Under the pieces are notes generated by a model. That model saw nothing but the letters and a program-made list of their open reading frames with translations. It was not told the origin of the DNA and did no database searches. From Bacillota bacterium (lineage in GTDB: Bacteria > Bacillota > Clostridia > Lachnospirales > Lachnospiraceae): 64,000 nucleotides of DNA. Location of the stretch: NCBI GenBank assembly GCA_023409535.1, contig JAEYGZ010000048.1, positions 62,001 through 126,000 on the forward strand. Direction: 5' to 3'. A program made the translations under genes and the position numbers. Below are positions 25,375 through 34,217 of the stretch, piece after piece (the stretch's first letter is position 1; each line of letters starts with the position of its first letter).

Positions 25375-26714
25375 TATTTTAAACTCCCTTCCACAATTTC
25401 ACCAACAAGGTCATAACCTTTTGCACCTGTGACAACTGCTTTTACCAGACTTCCTGATATCAATTCTTCCTCGGAGGATACAAAGAAGAAACCATCCACC
25501 TGCGGTGCATCCATCGTTGTTCTTCCAATGAAGATGTTCTCTTCCTCTGCCATTCGGCCTTCGATAAGTACCTCAAAGGTTTTTCCCGCCAGCCCGGCGG
25601 TATGCTCAAAGGAAATAGTCTGCTGCAGCTTCATGATATCCTTTTGTCTCTGCTTTTTAACCTTGGCAAGTACCTGGGGCTTCAGCAATGCGGCAGGAGT
25701 ATTGTCTTCTTTGGAATAGGTAAATACCCCAAGACGTTCAAAGCCCATCTCCTCCACAAATTCCATTAATTCGGCATGCTCTTCCTCTGTCTCGGTGGGA
25801 AAACCGGTAATCAGTGTGGTTCGAAGGGCAATATCCGGAAGATTGCTTCTAAGCTTTGCAATTATGTTAATCAGATCTGTCTTTGTGGTACGCCGCCCCA
25901 TAAGCTTAAGGATACGGTCGGAGGCATGCTGTATGGGAATATCAAGATAGCGGCAGATCTTGGGTTCTTTCTTCATCGTATCGATCAATTCATCCGTAAT
26001 CTCCTCGGGATAACAATACAGAATACGGATCCATTCAATGCCCGCAATCAGGCATAATTTGCTTAACAGCCCGGAAAGCTTCACCTGTCCATAGAGATCC
26101 TTGCCATACAGGGTAGTCTCCTGCGCAACCAGAATTAATTCCCGTACTCCCTGATCCGCAAGGTATTGCGCCTCCTGAAGTAACTCCTCCATGGGTACGC
26201 TTCGGTAATTTCCGCGAACCTTTGGAATAATACAATAAGTACAATGCTTATCGCAGCCTTCTGCAATCTTTAAATAAGCTGAGAAGGTACCTGAGGTTAG
26301 CAGACGCCTTCCAGAGGATTTCGGAAGCAGATCGAGATTCTCAAAGTGAGAATGCTGCTTGCCATCCGTGATCTCCTCTACTACCTTTAAAATATTTGTA
26401 AAGCTTGTGGTGCCAAGGAGCGCATCCACCTCGGGTATTTCCTTCAGAATATCTTCCTTATAACGCTCTGCAAGACATCCGGTTACGATCAGTGCCTTAG
26501 CCTTTCCGGATTTTTTATATTCGGACATTTCAAGAATGGTATTGATACTTTCGGTTTTGGCATCATTGATAAAACAACAGGTATTTACTATGATAATGTC
26601 GGCTTCCTGCTCGTCACTTGTGATACGATAACCGTTCTCATGCAGGATGCCAAGCATGTTCTCACTGTCCACAAGGTTCTTGTCACAGCCCAGGGATATA
26701 AAATATATATTCAT
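25374..26714 (-). CDS. rimO: Ribosomal protein S12 methylthiotransferase RimO
   Basis: RimO adds a methylthio group to an aspartate of ribosomal protein S12. The 446-residue radical-SAM enzyme has an N-terminal methylthiotransferase domain with cysteines in SLGCDKNLVDSE, NTCCFINDA and VTGCLAERY. The radical-SAM cluster motif CDKHCTYCIIPK lies near residue 160, and a C-terminal TRAM domain begins at about 375. The SLGCDKNLVDSE start distinguishes RimO from MiaB. It is the first gene of the rimO-pgsA-cinA series. Confidence 0.96.
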   Translation of the reverse strand: MNIYFISLGCDKNLVDSENMLGILHENGYRITSDEQEADIIIVNTCCFINDAKTESINTILEMSEYKKSGKAKALIVTGCLAERYKEDILKEIPEVDALLGTTSFTNILKVVEEITDGKQHSHFENLDLLPKSSGRRLLTSGTFSAYLKIAEGCDKHCTYCIIPKVRGNYRSVPMEELLQEAQYLADQGVRELILVAQETTLYGKDLYGQVKLSGLLSKLCLIAGIEWIRILYCYPEEITDELIDTMKKEPKICRYLDIPIQHASDRILKLMGRRTTKTDLINIIAKLRSNLPDIALRTTLITGFPTETEEEHAELMEFVEEMGFERLGVFTYSKEDNTPAALLKPQVLAKVKKQRQKDIMKLQQTISFEHTAGLAGKTFEVLIEGRMAEEENIFIGRTTMDAPQVDGFFFVSSEEELISGSLVKAVVTGAKGYDLVGEIVEGSLK

Positions 26715-26825
26715 TCCTTACCTCATTTCTGCATTTTTGACGCTGCCAGCTGCCTCTTTTGTGAAACAGATGTATAGCAAGCCTGTATATTGTAACAGCT
26801 TTTATGCAAAAAAGAAATAGAAAAA

Positions 26826-27440
26826 TCACTCCCGGTCACGATTAAGGAGAAGCATCGAATAATTCTTCTTCATTTCCCTGACATAATTCAGCAGGCGGAA
26901 ACGAAACCGGACAGGTTTGTAATCGCCGACCAGGGATGTGTTGATAAACCTAAGAATACAATGTGCATCCCTTGGTTTATATAATGTGCGAAGATTCAGT
27001 TCAAGATTTTTGCGAATCCGAAGCATCGCTTTGCTCTGATCTACCGTAGTAATCAGCTGTCCATCCTCAAAAATCAGCTCATAAACATTCTGATAGGAAA
27101 AACAGGCCGGGGTGTTCCCCTTCAGATAATATTCCTTGATTAATCCGGTGCCGATTAAAATAGCACCGTTATAAAACAGCTGTAATAAAGAATAATCCTT
27201 TAATACATCCTCTTCAGGCTTTGCATTATATGAATTCAAAGGGTTGCTGCCCAATACCGTCATGGCATCCAAGATGAGTTTATAGTCTTCTATATGAAAG
27301 CTGCTGCGAAACGGGAACTGCAGGGAAACGGAAGTTAACGGTAATAGACCTAAGGCAGCCGGATGTATGATAAATTCCTGTTCGATGGCCAGAATTTGAT
27401 ATTCTGTTTCGGAATAGGTAATCTTTTGATCAAAATTCAT
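26826..27440 (-). CDS. Uncharacterised protein
   Basis: I do not recognise this 204-residue protein. It has no signal peptide or membrane segment. The first half is mixed. The second half is rich in basic and aromatic residues (LRIRKNLELNLRTLYKPRD, VRFRFRLLNYVREMKKNY). Repeated short beta-like stretches such as VYELIFEDGQLITTVDQSK could mean a small beta-rich fold. It starts 25 bases after the folD stop on the same strand and probably shares its transcript. A real gene is supported by length, position and lack of overlap. Confidence 0.75.
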   Translation of the reverse strand: MNFDQKITYSETEYQILAIEQEFIIHPAALGLLPLTSVSLQFPFRSSFHIEDYKLILDAMTVLGSNPLNSYNAKPEEDVLKDYSLLQLFYNGAILIGTGLIKEYYLKGNTPACFSYQNVYELIFEDGQLITTVDQSKAMLRIRKNLELNLRTLYKPRDAHCILRFINTSLVGDYKPVRFRFRLLNYVREMKKNYSMLLLNRDRE

Positions 27441-27465
27441 GAATAATCCTCCAAATGAAACTGCC

Positions 27466-28311
27466 TTATTGCCTGCAAGCTGCAGCCTCCACGCAATTTT
27501 TCATCAACATTGCAATCGTCATAGGGCCCACACCGCCCGGAACCGGTGTAATTGCAGATACATGATCGTATACATCTGCATAGTCGACATCGCCGAAGGA
27601 CTTATTATTCTCATCCCTATGCATTCCGACATCGATAACGACGGCACCTTCTTTGACATAATCCTTGGTCACAAACCGGGGCTTGCCCATGGCTACAATC
27701 AGAATGTCAGCCCGTTTTGCTACTTCCTTTAAATTCTTTGTCCTGGAATGGCATACCGTTACGGTGGCATTCTCCCGTAACATAAGCATGGACATTGGCT
27801 TTCCGACAATATTGCTTCTGCCGATGATCACACATTCCTTTCCTTCAATTTCTATGCAGGATCTCTTAAGCAGTTCAATAATCCCCTGAGGAGTGCAGGA
27901 TACAAAGCCCTTCTGTCCGATGCTTAAAGCGCCGACACTTTGCGGGTGAAAGCCGTCCACATCCTTCAACGGTGAGATCGCTTCTATAATAAGATCCTCA
28001 TTCATATGTTTGGGTAAGGGAAGCTGCACCAAAATTCCGTTCACCCTGGAATCCTTATTCAGCCGGTCAACCAAAGCCAAAAGCTCCTCCTGTGTAGTAC
28101 TTTCCGGCAATTCATAGGATAAAGACCGGATACCGATATATTCACAAGCTTTCTTTTTATTTCCCACATAGATGGAGGAAGCCGGGTCATTTCCAACCTG
28201 TACTACAGCCAGAGTGATCTCTGTTCCCTCCTCTTTAAGCTCGGCAACCTTAATTTTCAATTCATCCTTAATATCATTAGAGATTTTCTTTCCATCAATT
28301 ATCAATGCCAT
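27466..28311 (-). CDS. folD: Methylenetetrahydrofolate dehydrogenase/cyclohydrolase FolD
   Basis: FolD interconverts 5,10-methylene-THF, methenyl-THF and 10-formyl-THF. The 281-residue protein has the signature VGNDPASSIYVGNKKKACEYIG (with the catalytic lysine in the YVGNKKK stretch), VQLPLPKHMNE, the NADP-binding region VIIGRSNIVGKPMSMLML, and the C-terminal TPVPGGVGPMT. I chose the ATG at 28309-28311, 6 bases after AGGAGA. A consensus promoter lies at 28368-28396. Confidence 0.97.
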   Translation of the reverse strand: MALIIDGKKISNDIKDELKIKVAELKEEGTEITLAVVQVGNDPASSIYVGNKKKACEYIGIRSLSYELPESTTQEELLALVDRLNKDSRVNGILVQLPLPKHMNEDLIIEAISPLKDVDGFHPQSVGALSIGQKGFVSCTPQGIIELLKRSCIEIEGKECVIIGRSNIVGKPMSMLMLRENATVTVCHSRTKNLKEVAKRADILIVAMGKPRFVTKDYVKEGAVVIDVGMHRDENNKSFGDVDYADVYDHVSAITPVPGGVGPMTIAMLMKNCVEAAACRQ

Positions 28312-28367
28312 GCGATATCTCCTATCAATCAAAAGTATAAAGCTGGGCTAAAGGGCCCATCGTGTAT

Positions 28368-28396
28368 ATCATAATACATTCTATCCAATATCACAA
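28368..28396 (-). promoter_or_regulatory. Promoter of folD
   Basis: Minus-strand TTGTGA (28391-28396) and TATGAT (28368-28373) are spaced by 17 bases, 57 bases upstream of the folD start. A short palindrome GGGCTAAAGGGCCC lies in the leader. Confidence 0.6.
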
Positions 28397-28648
28397 GAAA
28401 ATAATGTCATAAAGCAGATCAAAATGTGGTACAAATACTGTGTTTAAAACATCCGTAAAATCTTATGAACATATAACAATATAACGTACTGTAATATAAT
28501 ATATCTTCAAGAAAAGAGAATAAGCATTCATAATTAAGACAGTGTACTAAAAAGCATAAACTCACATAAAGGGCGGTATTTCGGGCTTATCTAATATTAA
28601 ACAGTGCAGCAGCGGCATTTTACCAAAATATTGATCACTTGCACGCAG
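28397..28648. other. Gene-free stretch between folD and merR
   Basis: The gap between the folD start (28311) and the merR stop (28828) is about 515 bases. Apart from the folD promoter and the long terminator at 28649-28700 I see no gene, RNA or insertion sequence in it. The segment is AT-rich, with short GC islands and small stems (CCGC/GCGG near 28710). Confidence 0.5.
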
Positions 28649-28700
28649 AAAAATACCTTCCAAATGACAGTTTCATAACATAATTTGGAAGGTATTTTTT
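28649..28700. terminator. 17-bp-stem bidirectional terminator
   Basis: AAAAATACCTTCCAAAT (28649-28665) is perfectly complementary to 28683-28699, with a 17-base loop. The stem begins with five A and ends with T residues, so a T-run follows on both strands. It lies about 130 bases beyond the merR stop and is a strong intrinsic terminator. Confidence 0.85.
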
Positions 28701-28827
28701 GTAATGAGTAACCGCCATATTAAGCGGCAGTTATATGCTGCACTTTGGGGGATGGACACCATCAGGAGTGTGGGTCAATATTAACTTAACCCTACATAAA
28801 AGATAACCTCTGCTGCTGAATCAATGT

Positions 28828-29727
28828 TTAAATCAGCTGCTTTTCCCGATTCTCACTATAAAATTTGAGAGCTTGACCCATGAATTTAGTTGCGCCCTTA
28901 CCATACTTTTTGTCATTGATTTTCGTATATTCGGGTTTGGTCAAATATTGGTCGGCTGTCATTCCCCAGTAGTTTTCTCCCATATCCATCTTGAGTGTTG
29001 TATAGTGCTCCTTGATCCTATTGTCCATTTCTTCCACGATCGCCTGAATTTCCGATGAATCCGGGTGTTTACTTAAATCAGCTGTCAGGCGCCGGGTTAG
29101 TTGATTTATTTGAGACATATAATCATCTATTTTGCTTTTCATTATCTGAACTCCGTCCATGATTGACGGCAGATTATTGAGGTTATTTTTCATGGCCCGG
29201 GTATACTTCTCGATACTGCCAAATTCATTCATGGCCATTTTCGCAATTTCAAGCTCTTTAGATTTCATAGTTTGAAGGTTCTTATCAAATTCCTCCATGC
29301 TGCCATAATACTTGATAACTTCATCGGCATGCTCCGTCTTAAATGTTTCCATTGCATTAAAGTATTCACTCATATCAAATTCTTTAAAACTCATTGTATT
29401 ACCACCTTCCAATTTTCTTTCAATAAGTGCGATTAGTTCACCTAGTCGGTCTCGTTTTAACGAAAGCAATTGTTTTTGCTTATGAAGTGCCTGCACCTTG
29501 TCGTATTGTGAATTTTCCAATAATTCTTTCATGTTTTTCAGCGGAACATCCAACTCTTTGAAAAAGAGGATTTGCTGCAAAGTTTCAAGAGCTTCATCGT
29601 CGTATAACCTATAACCCGCTTCTGTTATTGTACTTGGTTTTAACAAACCGATCTTATCGTAATAATGCAGCATACGGACACTGATACCCGTTAAATCCGA
29701 AACCTGTTTAATTGTCCTCATTTCCAT
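28828..29727 (-). CDS. MerR-family regulator with TipAS-type ligand domain
   Basis: This transcription activator has 299 residues. The N-terminal MerR winged helix reads IKQVSDLTGISVRMLHYYDKIGLLKPSTIT, followed by a dimerisation coiled coil at about 80-115. The C-terminal half resembles the TipAS antibiotic-recognition domain, with KYGSMEEFDK-like helices and a WGMTADQYL motif. TipA-type proteins bind thiopeptides or other drugs and activate multidrug genes. I chose the ATG at 29725-29727, 5 bases after GGAGG. The longer in-frame start would lie inside the promoter at 29753-29783. No target gene other than itself is adjacent. Confidence 0.9.
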   Translation of the reverse strand: MEMRTIKQVSDLTGISVRMLHYYDKIGLLKPSTITEAGYRLYDDEALETLQQILFFKELDVPLKNMKELLENSQYDKVQALHKQKQLLSLKRDRLGELIALIERKLEGGNTMSFKEFDMSEYFNAMETFKTEHADEVIKYYGSMEEFDKNLQTMKSKELEIAKMAMNEFGSIEKYTRAMKNNLNNLPSIMDGVQIMKSKIDDYMSQINQLTRRLTADLSKHPDSSEIQAIVEEMDNRIKEHYTTLKMDMGENYWGMTADQYLTKPEYTKINDKKYGKGATKFMGQALKFYSENREKQLI

Positions 29728-29752
29728 ATTCACCTCCCGTCCATCTGGTTTC

Positions 29753-29783
29753 ATATTACACTATGACATAATGATAGGGTCAA
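29753..29783 (-). promoter_or_regulatory. MerR-type promoter with 19-base spacer
   Basis: Minus-strand TTGACC (29778-29783) and TAATAT (29753-29758) are separated by 19 bases instead of 17. The spacer carries an imperfect dyad, CTAT...ATAG. An over-long spacer with a dyad is the hallmark of promoters activated by MerR-family proteins, so this gene probably controls itself. Confidence 0.75.
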
Positions 29784-29950
29784 TACTTTTTTGATTTTAA
29801 TTTGTAAAATGAAAAAGTAAATTCGCCGCATCAATGGATTGGGCAGTATTCATAAAATAATACGGCATATATAAGATAAGACAATGGAACTTTTCATGAC
29901 AATTCCTGAAAAGCTTACTGTATAAAACCAGACTTCGGATGAAATAAAAT

Positions 29951-30052
29951 TTGAGCAGAGCTGCTTATGATATGCTACCCCCAGCGATAAACAATGATTT
30001 TATTTTTCATTGTCTACTCTGAGGATAGCATATCATAAGCAGCTCTGCTCAA
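29951..30052. repeat. Large palindrome with 27-bp perfect arms
   Basis: The 27 bases at 29951-29977 are perfectly complementary to 30026-30052, with a 48-base centre. The centre holds another stem, ACAATGA/TCATTGT (29991-30013). The arms are GC-richer than the flanks. No open reading frame is present. It could be a non-autonomous miniature element (MITE-like) or a very stable transcript end for the regulator unit at 30185-30952. No clear target-site duplication is visible. The rest of the 29784-30086 stretch shows no gene. Confidence 0.75.
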
Positions 30053-30086
30053 TTATAAATACATAGATAGTTTAATGTAGTTTATG

Positions 30087-30152
30087 TTATAAAACGCAGA
30101 GAAATAGTATCACGAGTACAACAGCGATAGTACGTATTCTCCTTTTCTTCAT
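30087..30152 (-). CDS. Possible 21-residue membrane peptide
   Basis: Just downstream of the response-regulator stop a short frame encodes MKKRRIRTIAVVLVILFLCV followed by one leucine and TAA. It has a basic start (KKRR.R) and then about 14 hydrophobic residues. GGAGA lies 7 bases before the ATG, so it has a proper ribosome binding site. The form is that of a single-span membrane microprotein. Short frames like this can arise by chance, so it is only a candidate. It would be the fourth gene of the kinase, binding-protein and regulator unit. Confidence 0.35.
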   Translation of the reverse strand: MKKRRIRTIAVVLVILFLCVL

Positions 30153-30184
30153 TTCATATCTCCACGGGATCTCTAATCAAACAG

Positions 30185-30952
30185 TTATTTTACCGATATG
30201 GAATTCCGATATTCATTTGCAGAAATTCCGATGTTTTTCTTGAATACTCTTGAGAAATGAGCCATATCCACAAAGCCCACCCGCTCTGCAATATCTCCGA
30301 TCCGCAGGGAGGGATCCTTCAGCAGCTTTTGCGCTTCTTTGATTCTGATATTATTTAAAAGCTCTGAGAAATTCTGCCCGAGTTTCCGATTAAGCAGCTT
30401 ACTTAGGTGCCACTGACTCACATAGGTCTTCTCTGCCACCTCCGACAGGGTAATCTTGTGGGGATAATTATGCTCTATGTATTTGATTGCATTGTTAACG
30501 ATAAAGTTGCTGGCTTCATTGTCATAATGATCCGATTCGCTGCCCTTTGGAAGCTCATCTTCTTCCGCAATGTGACCTGCCTGAAGATTTGCGGTCATGG
30601 CGGAAATGGCTTCCTCCAGCTCCTCCATATTCGAGGGCTTTAGAAGAAAACGTGTCACGCCGAGGTGAATTGCTCGCTGTGCATATTCAAATTTGCGGTA
30701 TCCGGTAAGGATACTGATCTGCAGGTCAGGAAACTCTGATTTTAATCCCGCAACCATAGTCAGTCCGTCCAGATCCGGCATGGAAATGTCGGTAATTATC
30801 ATGTTAGGACGGTACTTGCGAATAACCTCTGCACCTTCTGTTCCATCATTTGCGGTTGCCACGATTCTGCAGGAGAAGCGATCCCACTCAATCAAACGGG
30901 ATATTCCCTCAACAATAATCGGCTCGTCGTCAATAATCACAACCTTATACAT
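30185..30952 (-). CDS. YesN-type response regulator, AraC-family output
   Basis: This two-component regulator has 255 residues. The N-terminal receiver has the acidic pair in VVIIDDEPIIVEG and the phosphorylation aspartate in MIITDISMPDLDGL (about residue 55), and LLKPSNMEEL supplies the conserved lysine. The C-terminal AraC-type double helix-turn-helix is at about 155-250, ending DMAHFSRVFKKNIGISANEYR. It would be phosphorylated by the kinase at 32325-34151, and such pairs usually control sugar uptake genes. GGAG lies 5 bases before the ATG. It is only 30 bases from the binding-protein gene. Confidence 0.93.
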   Translation of the reverse strand: MYKVVIIDDEPIIVEGISRLIEWDRFSCRIVATANDGTEGAEVIRKYRPNMIITDISMPDLDGLTMVAGLKSEFPDLQISILTGYRKFEYAQRAIHLGVTRFLLKPSNMEELEEAISAMTANLQAGHIAEEDELPKGSESDHYDNEASNFIVNNAIKYIEHNYPHKITLSEVAEKTYVSQWHLSKLLNRKLGQNFSELLNNIRIKEAQKLLKDPSLRIGDIAERVGFVDMAHFSRVFKKNIGISANEYRNSISVK

Positions 30953-30982
30953 GACCGCTCCATTCTGCCGTGTTTACGGCAT

Positions 30983-32287
30983 TTATTTTTTTGAATTGAT
31001 AAATAATACTTCATTCAATAAACTTTCCGGAGTTCTTGCGCCTGTGGAGATATCCACAATGCCTGCCACCAGGGTATTGTAAGCCTCCTGTGATAGCCTG
31101 GAGTCGGTGGGTGTGGAGATGCTGGTTGCCGCATTACTGTAGCTCAGGCCGGATATCCCAAGCGCTGTCATACTGGCGGGTGGTTCCACCTTGGCAGCTG
31201 CCTGACCGTTTCCGTTCCAATAGGTTGCAATGGCTTTGCTGCTGGTATGGGCCATGACAAATCTGACGGCAGCCTCCTGCTTATCAGGATCCTCCCAGGC
31301 CTTTTTGGTGATATAAAAACCGGAGGAGATACCGCCGACCATAAAGCCCGGCTGAGCTTTTCCGTCAGGAATTACCGGAAAGGAAACAACCACGGTATTA
31401 TACTGGTCCCGGATACCGTTGGCATACCAGGAGCCCTCCAGCTGCATGGCGGCTTCCTTGTTCTTAAACATCTCCCCCGCATAGTCGTTATCTATGGTAT
31501 CCGTATTCACCGGAAATGCCCCAAGATCCCGCAAGCTGCGAAACATTGCGAGACCTCTGCACCAATCCTCCGGTGCAGTTTGCGGAATTGTCCTGTAGCT
31601 CTCGGGTCCCGCAGCCGACAGCATTAAAAATTCAATCCAATAATGGGGCACATTATTTAAGGATACCGCAATCGGAACAATGCCGTTTGCCTTGAAGGTT
31701 TGGATTGCAATAAGCAGCTTGTTCCAATCGGTAGGGAGCTCTATGGAATATTGGGTAAATAAATCCTTGTTACAGAATAAGCCCTCCCAATAACCTGTGG
31801 TGGGAACCGCTCTTTGTACACCGTCCGGATTTGCTGCGGCGGCAAGGGCGGCATCCAGGATATCTGCCGCATAGTCGGGATAAATGCTTTTGATTTCATC
31901 AATGCTGACAAATTTATTCGCTGCCAGCACATCACTGGCATTGGCATCTGTAAAATACTGAATGACATCCGGTTCGTTGCCGACTGCAAAGTCAGCGGCA
32001 ATTTTTGTCTTCCAGTCCTGGTCCGCAGACTGTGAATCATCTTCAATTATAATATAGGGGTAATCGTTCATAAACTGTTCGCTGATTGCCTGATAATTGC
32101 TGTCATTGGGGTCCGTGCCTCCAAACATGGAGACAGTACGCAGCGTCACCGGCGTTTGCTGGACGGCTGCTGTCGGTACAATCTGCGAGACAGTTTCAAG
32201 TGCATCCCCTGTTTGACAGGCAGACAGAAAGCACACAAATAAAAAAACGATCATAACTGATATTACTCTTTTGTGTTGATTCATCAT
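30983..32287 (-). CDS. Extracellular solute-binding lipoprotein
   Basis: This is a family 1 (carbohydrate-type) ABC substrate-binding protein of 434 residues. A signal peptide ends in the lipobox FLSAC. The mature part shows typical features: IIIEDDSQSADQDWKTKIAADFAVGNEPDVIQYF near the N-terminus, a tryptophan-rich ligand region (GYWEGLFCNKDLF) and GSWYANGI. I chose the first ATG of the pair, at 32285-32287, 9 bases after AAAGGA. It is encoded between a histidine kinase and its regulator, with no permease or ATPase gene nearby. It may act as the sensor's ligand-binding partner rather than as part of a transporter. Confidence 0.88.
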   Translation of the reverse strand: MMNQHKRVISVMIVFLFVCFLSACQTGDALETVSQIVPTAAVQQTPVTLRTVSMFGGTDPNDSNYQAISEQFMNDYPYIIIEDDSQSADQDWKTKIAADFAVGNEPDVIQYFTDANASDVLAANKFVSIDEIKSIYPDYAADILDAALAAAANPDGVQRAVPTTGYWEGLFCNKDLFTQYSIELPTDWNKLLIAIQTFKANGIVPIAVSLNNVPHYWIEFLMLSAAGPESYRTIPQTAPEDWCRGLAMFRSLRDLGAFPVNTDTIDNDYAGEMFKNKEAAMQLEGSWYANGIRDQYNTVVVSFPVIPDGKAQPGFMVGGISSGFYITKKAWEDPDKQEAAVRFVMAHTSSKAIATYWNGNGQAAAKVEPPASMTALGISGLSYSNAATSISTPTDSRLSQEAYNTLVAGIVDISTGARTPESLLNEVLFINSKK

Positions 32288-32324
32288 ATACCCCATTCCT
32301 TTGCACGCTTCTATTCATTATAAG

Positions 32325-34151
32325 TTAAAGATTGGATTTTTCACTCCAGAGGAGCTTCGAAGAATTTGGTTTCGCTTTATCAGGATCGTACTCTAAGGGC
32401 AGGGTTATGGTGGATGCTGTCTCTCCTTCTCTAAGAGGCCGGATGGTCAGACCATACTCCTCACCATAGATCAGTTTGATGCGTTCATTTACATTATGTA
32501 TACCAAGGGCTTCATGCTTTCCTTCCGTACCCTCCCGGTGCTCATATTTCCCTTTCAGAATGTCTTCCACGCGAAGAATATCCTCGGCTGTCATTTCCTT
32601 TCCTGTATTTACAATCTGAAGTACGGCATTCGTGCCTTCTTTATATACCAGAATCCGTATGATTCCGCTTTGTACGGTTTCTACCCCGTGCACCACGGCA
32701 TTTTCAATCAAGGGCTGCAGAATTAACTGGGGAACCTCCAGCCGGAGCAGCTCGGCATCCACTTCCTTCTCAATCTTTAAGCGTTTGCCAAAGCGCATGG
32801 ATATAATATAACAATAAGCATCCACACAGCGCAGCTCCTCTGCCAGGTTGATCATCTTCTTATTGGAGCGGTCCATACTGTAATTTAAAAGCGTTCCCAG
32901 GGCTTCTATCATCTTGGATACGGTAACATCACCGGCAAGACGGGCCTGCCAGTTCATCATTTCAAGGGTATTATTCAGAAAATGCGGATTGATCTGGGAT
33001 TGAAGAGCGATGATTTTCGCATCTTTTCTTGCCAGTTTTTCCGTATAAGCATAATCAAAGAGATATTTAATCTCTGAAGACATCTTGTTAAAGGAGCTTT
33101 TGAGCACTTCAAATTCAGTATTGGGCATTTGGCTTCCTTCCACCTGCATACCGATCGCTCCCTGCTCCAGGCTCTTTGAAGCAGCAATCATAATTCCCAT
33201 GGGCTTTGTGATATTATGGGATATGAAATAAATCATATAGATGAAGATGGGAATAATAATGATCGTAATAAACAGCATAACGCGGTAAAGGCCCTGCAGC
33301 TCCGAAAAAATCACATCCTCGTTCACTACCAGAACAGCCCCGAAATGAAAATCATCATATTTTTGCTGATACAGCATTCCTTTGTAGGGCTCATCCTGCA
33401 CACTGATTATCTGCCGGTTAATACGATTGGAATAAGCAGCTTGAAGTCTTAACAGGATATCCTGGTGATTCGTTTGATTCAGCCTGGTATCATAGGTGAT
33501 GATGGAACCTGTATCATTGATATAAAAGGCATATTCATAATTCTTATTCAAAGAGATACCGTCAATTAATTTATTCTTATTCAATTCCAGAACAAGGGTT
33601 CCGAACTTGGTATAATTGGTGGTCGTATAAAGATTGCGGATGATATAAATTCTTCCGTTGATGACCTTGACATGGGCATCGGAGGTATCCTGGGAAGTAA
33701 TATCATTGGCGGTTGAGGCAACCTCCCGGCGATAGATATCAACATAATTACTTTCCTTCTGCTTGGTGTAATAAAGGACATCAGGATCTTCACTAAGATA
33801 TAATATTGCGATATCAAACCGGTTGTCATTATAATATTTACTGGTCAGGTTACCTGTAATCTGCCGGTAAAGCTCCGCCTTATTAATCACATGATCCGCA
33901 TATTTTTTCCAGGCCTTTTCAATAACCTGTTCGTAGGAGGTTTTCTTCGAGATATCAATGGCCTCATCGATACGCTGGGCATTAAAGTATGTAAAATTCT
34001 TCAGCCCCTCTTCCATTAAGGCTGTTGTATTACCGATAATATCATTGCGATAGGATACTGTCATGAAGAGATAGAACAACAGAACCGGAACCATCCACAG
34101 GATGACTACCAGGAATAACAGGGTTCGTCTTAAGGAAAATATCTTCTTCAT
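32325..34151 (-). CDS. YesM-type membrane sensor histidine kinase
   Basis: This histidine kinase has 608 residues. A membrane helix lies at about 10-33, a large extracellular sensor at about 34-290 and a second helix at about 293-315. A HAMP linker and the His_kinase domain with LQSQINPHFLNNTLEMMNWQ follow; the histidine in NPHF is the phosphorylation site. A C-terminal ATPase domain has LILQPLIENAVVHG and GLGIH-like GIHNVNERI. The start at 34149-34151 follows GAGGT. It is first in the unit with the binding lipoprotein and the AraC-type regulator. The ligand is unknown. Confidence 0.93.
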   Translation of the reverse strand: MKKIFSLRRTLLFLVVILWMVPVLLFYLFMTVSYRNDIIGNTTALMEEGLKNFTYFNAQRIDEAIDISKKTSYEQVIEKAWKKYADHVINKAELYRQITGNLTSKYYNDNRFDIAILYLSEDPDVLYYTKQKESNYVDIYRREVASTANDITSQDTSDAHVKVINGRIYIIRNLYTTTNYTKFGTLVLELNKNKLIDGISLNKNYEYAFYINDTGSIITYDTRLNQTNHQDILLRLQAAYSNRINRQIISVQDEPYKGMLYQQKYDDFHFGAVLVVNEDVIFSELQGLYRVMLFITIIIIPIFIYMIYFISHNITKPMGIMIAASKSLEQGAIGMQVEGSQMPNTEFEVLKSSFNKMSSEIKYLFDYAYTEKLARKDAKIIALQSQINPHFLNNTLEMMNWQARLAGDVTVSKMIEALGTLLNYSMDRSNKKMINLAEELRCVDAYCYIISMRFGKRLKIEKEVDAELLRLEVPQLILQPLIENAVVHGVETVQSGIIRILVYKEGTNAVLQIVNTGKEMTAEDILRVEDILKGKYEHREGTEGKHEALGIHNVNERIKLIYGEEYGLTIRPLREGETASTITLPLEYDPDKAKPNSSKLLWSEKSNL

Positions 34152-34217
34152 GATTAGCACCTCTCTTGTCCTCTAGTATAACATAAATTTCCAAGAAAGA
34201 AAAGTGTGGAAGCTGCT

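Noticed and set aside
28701..28827. Remnant of an insertion sequence downstream of merR
   Set aside because: Some GC-rich words look element-like, but no inverted ends, duplication or transposase fragment could be shown.
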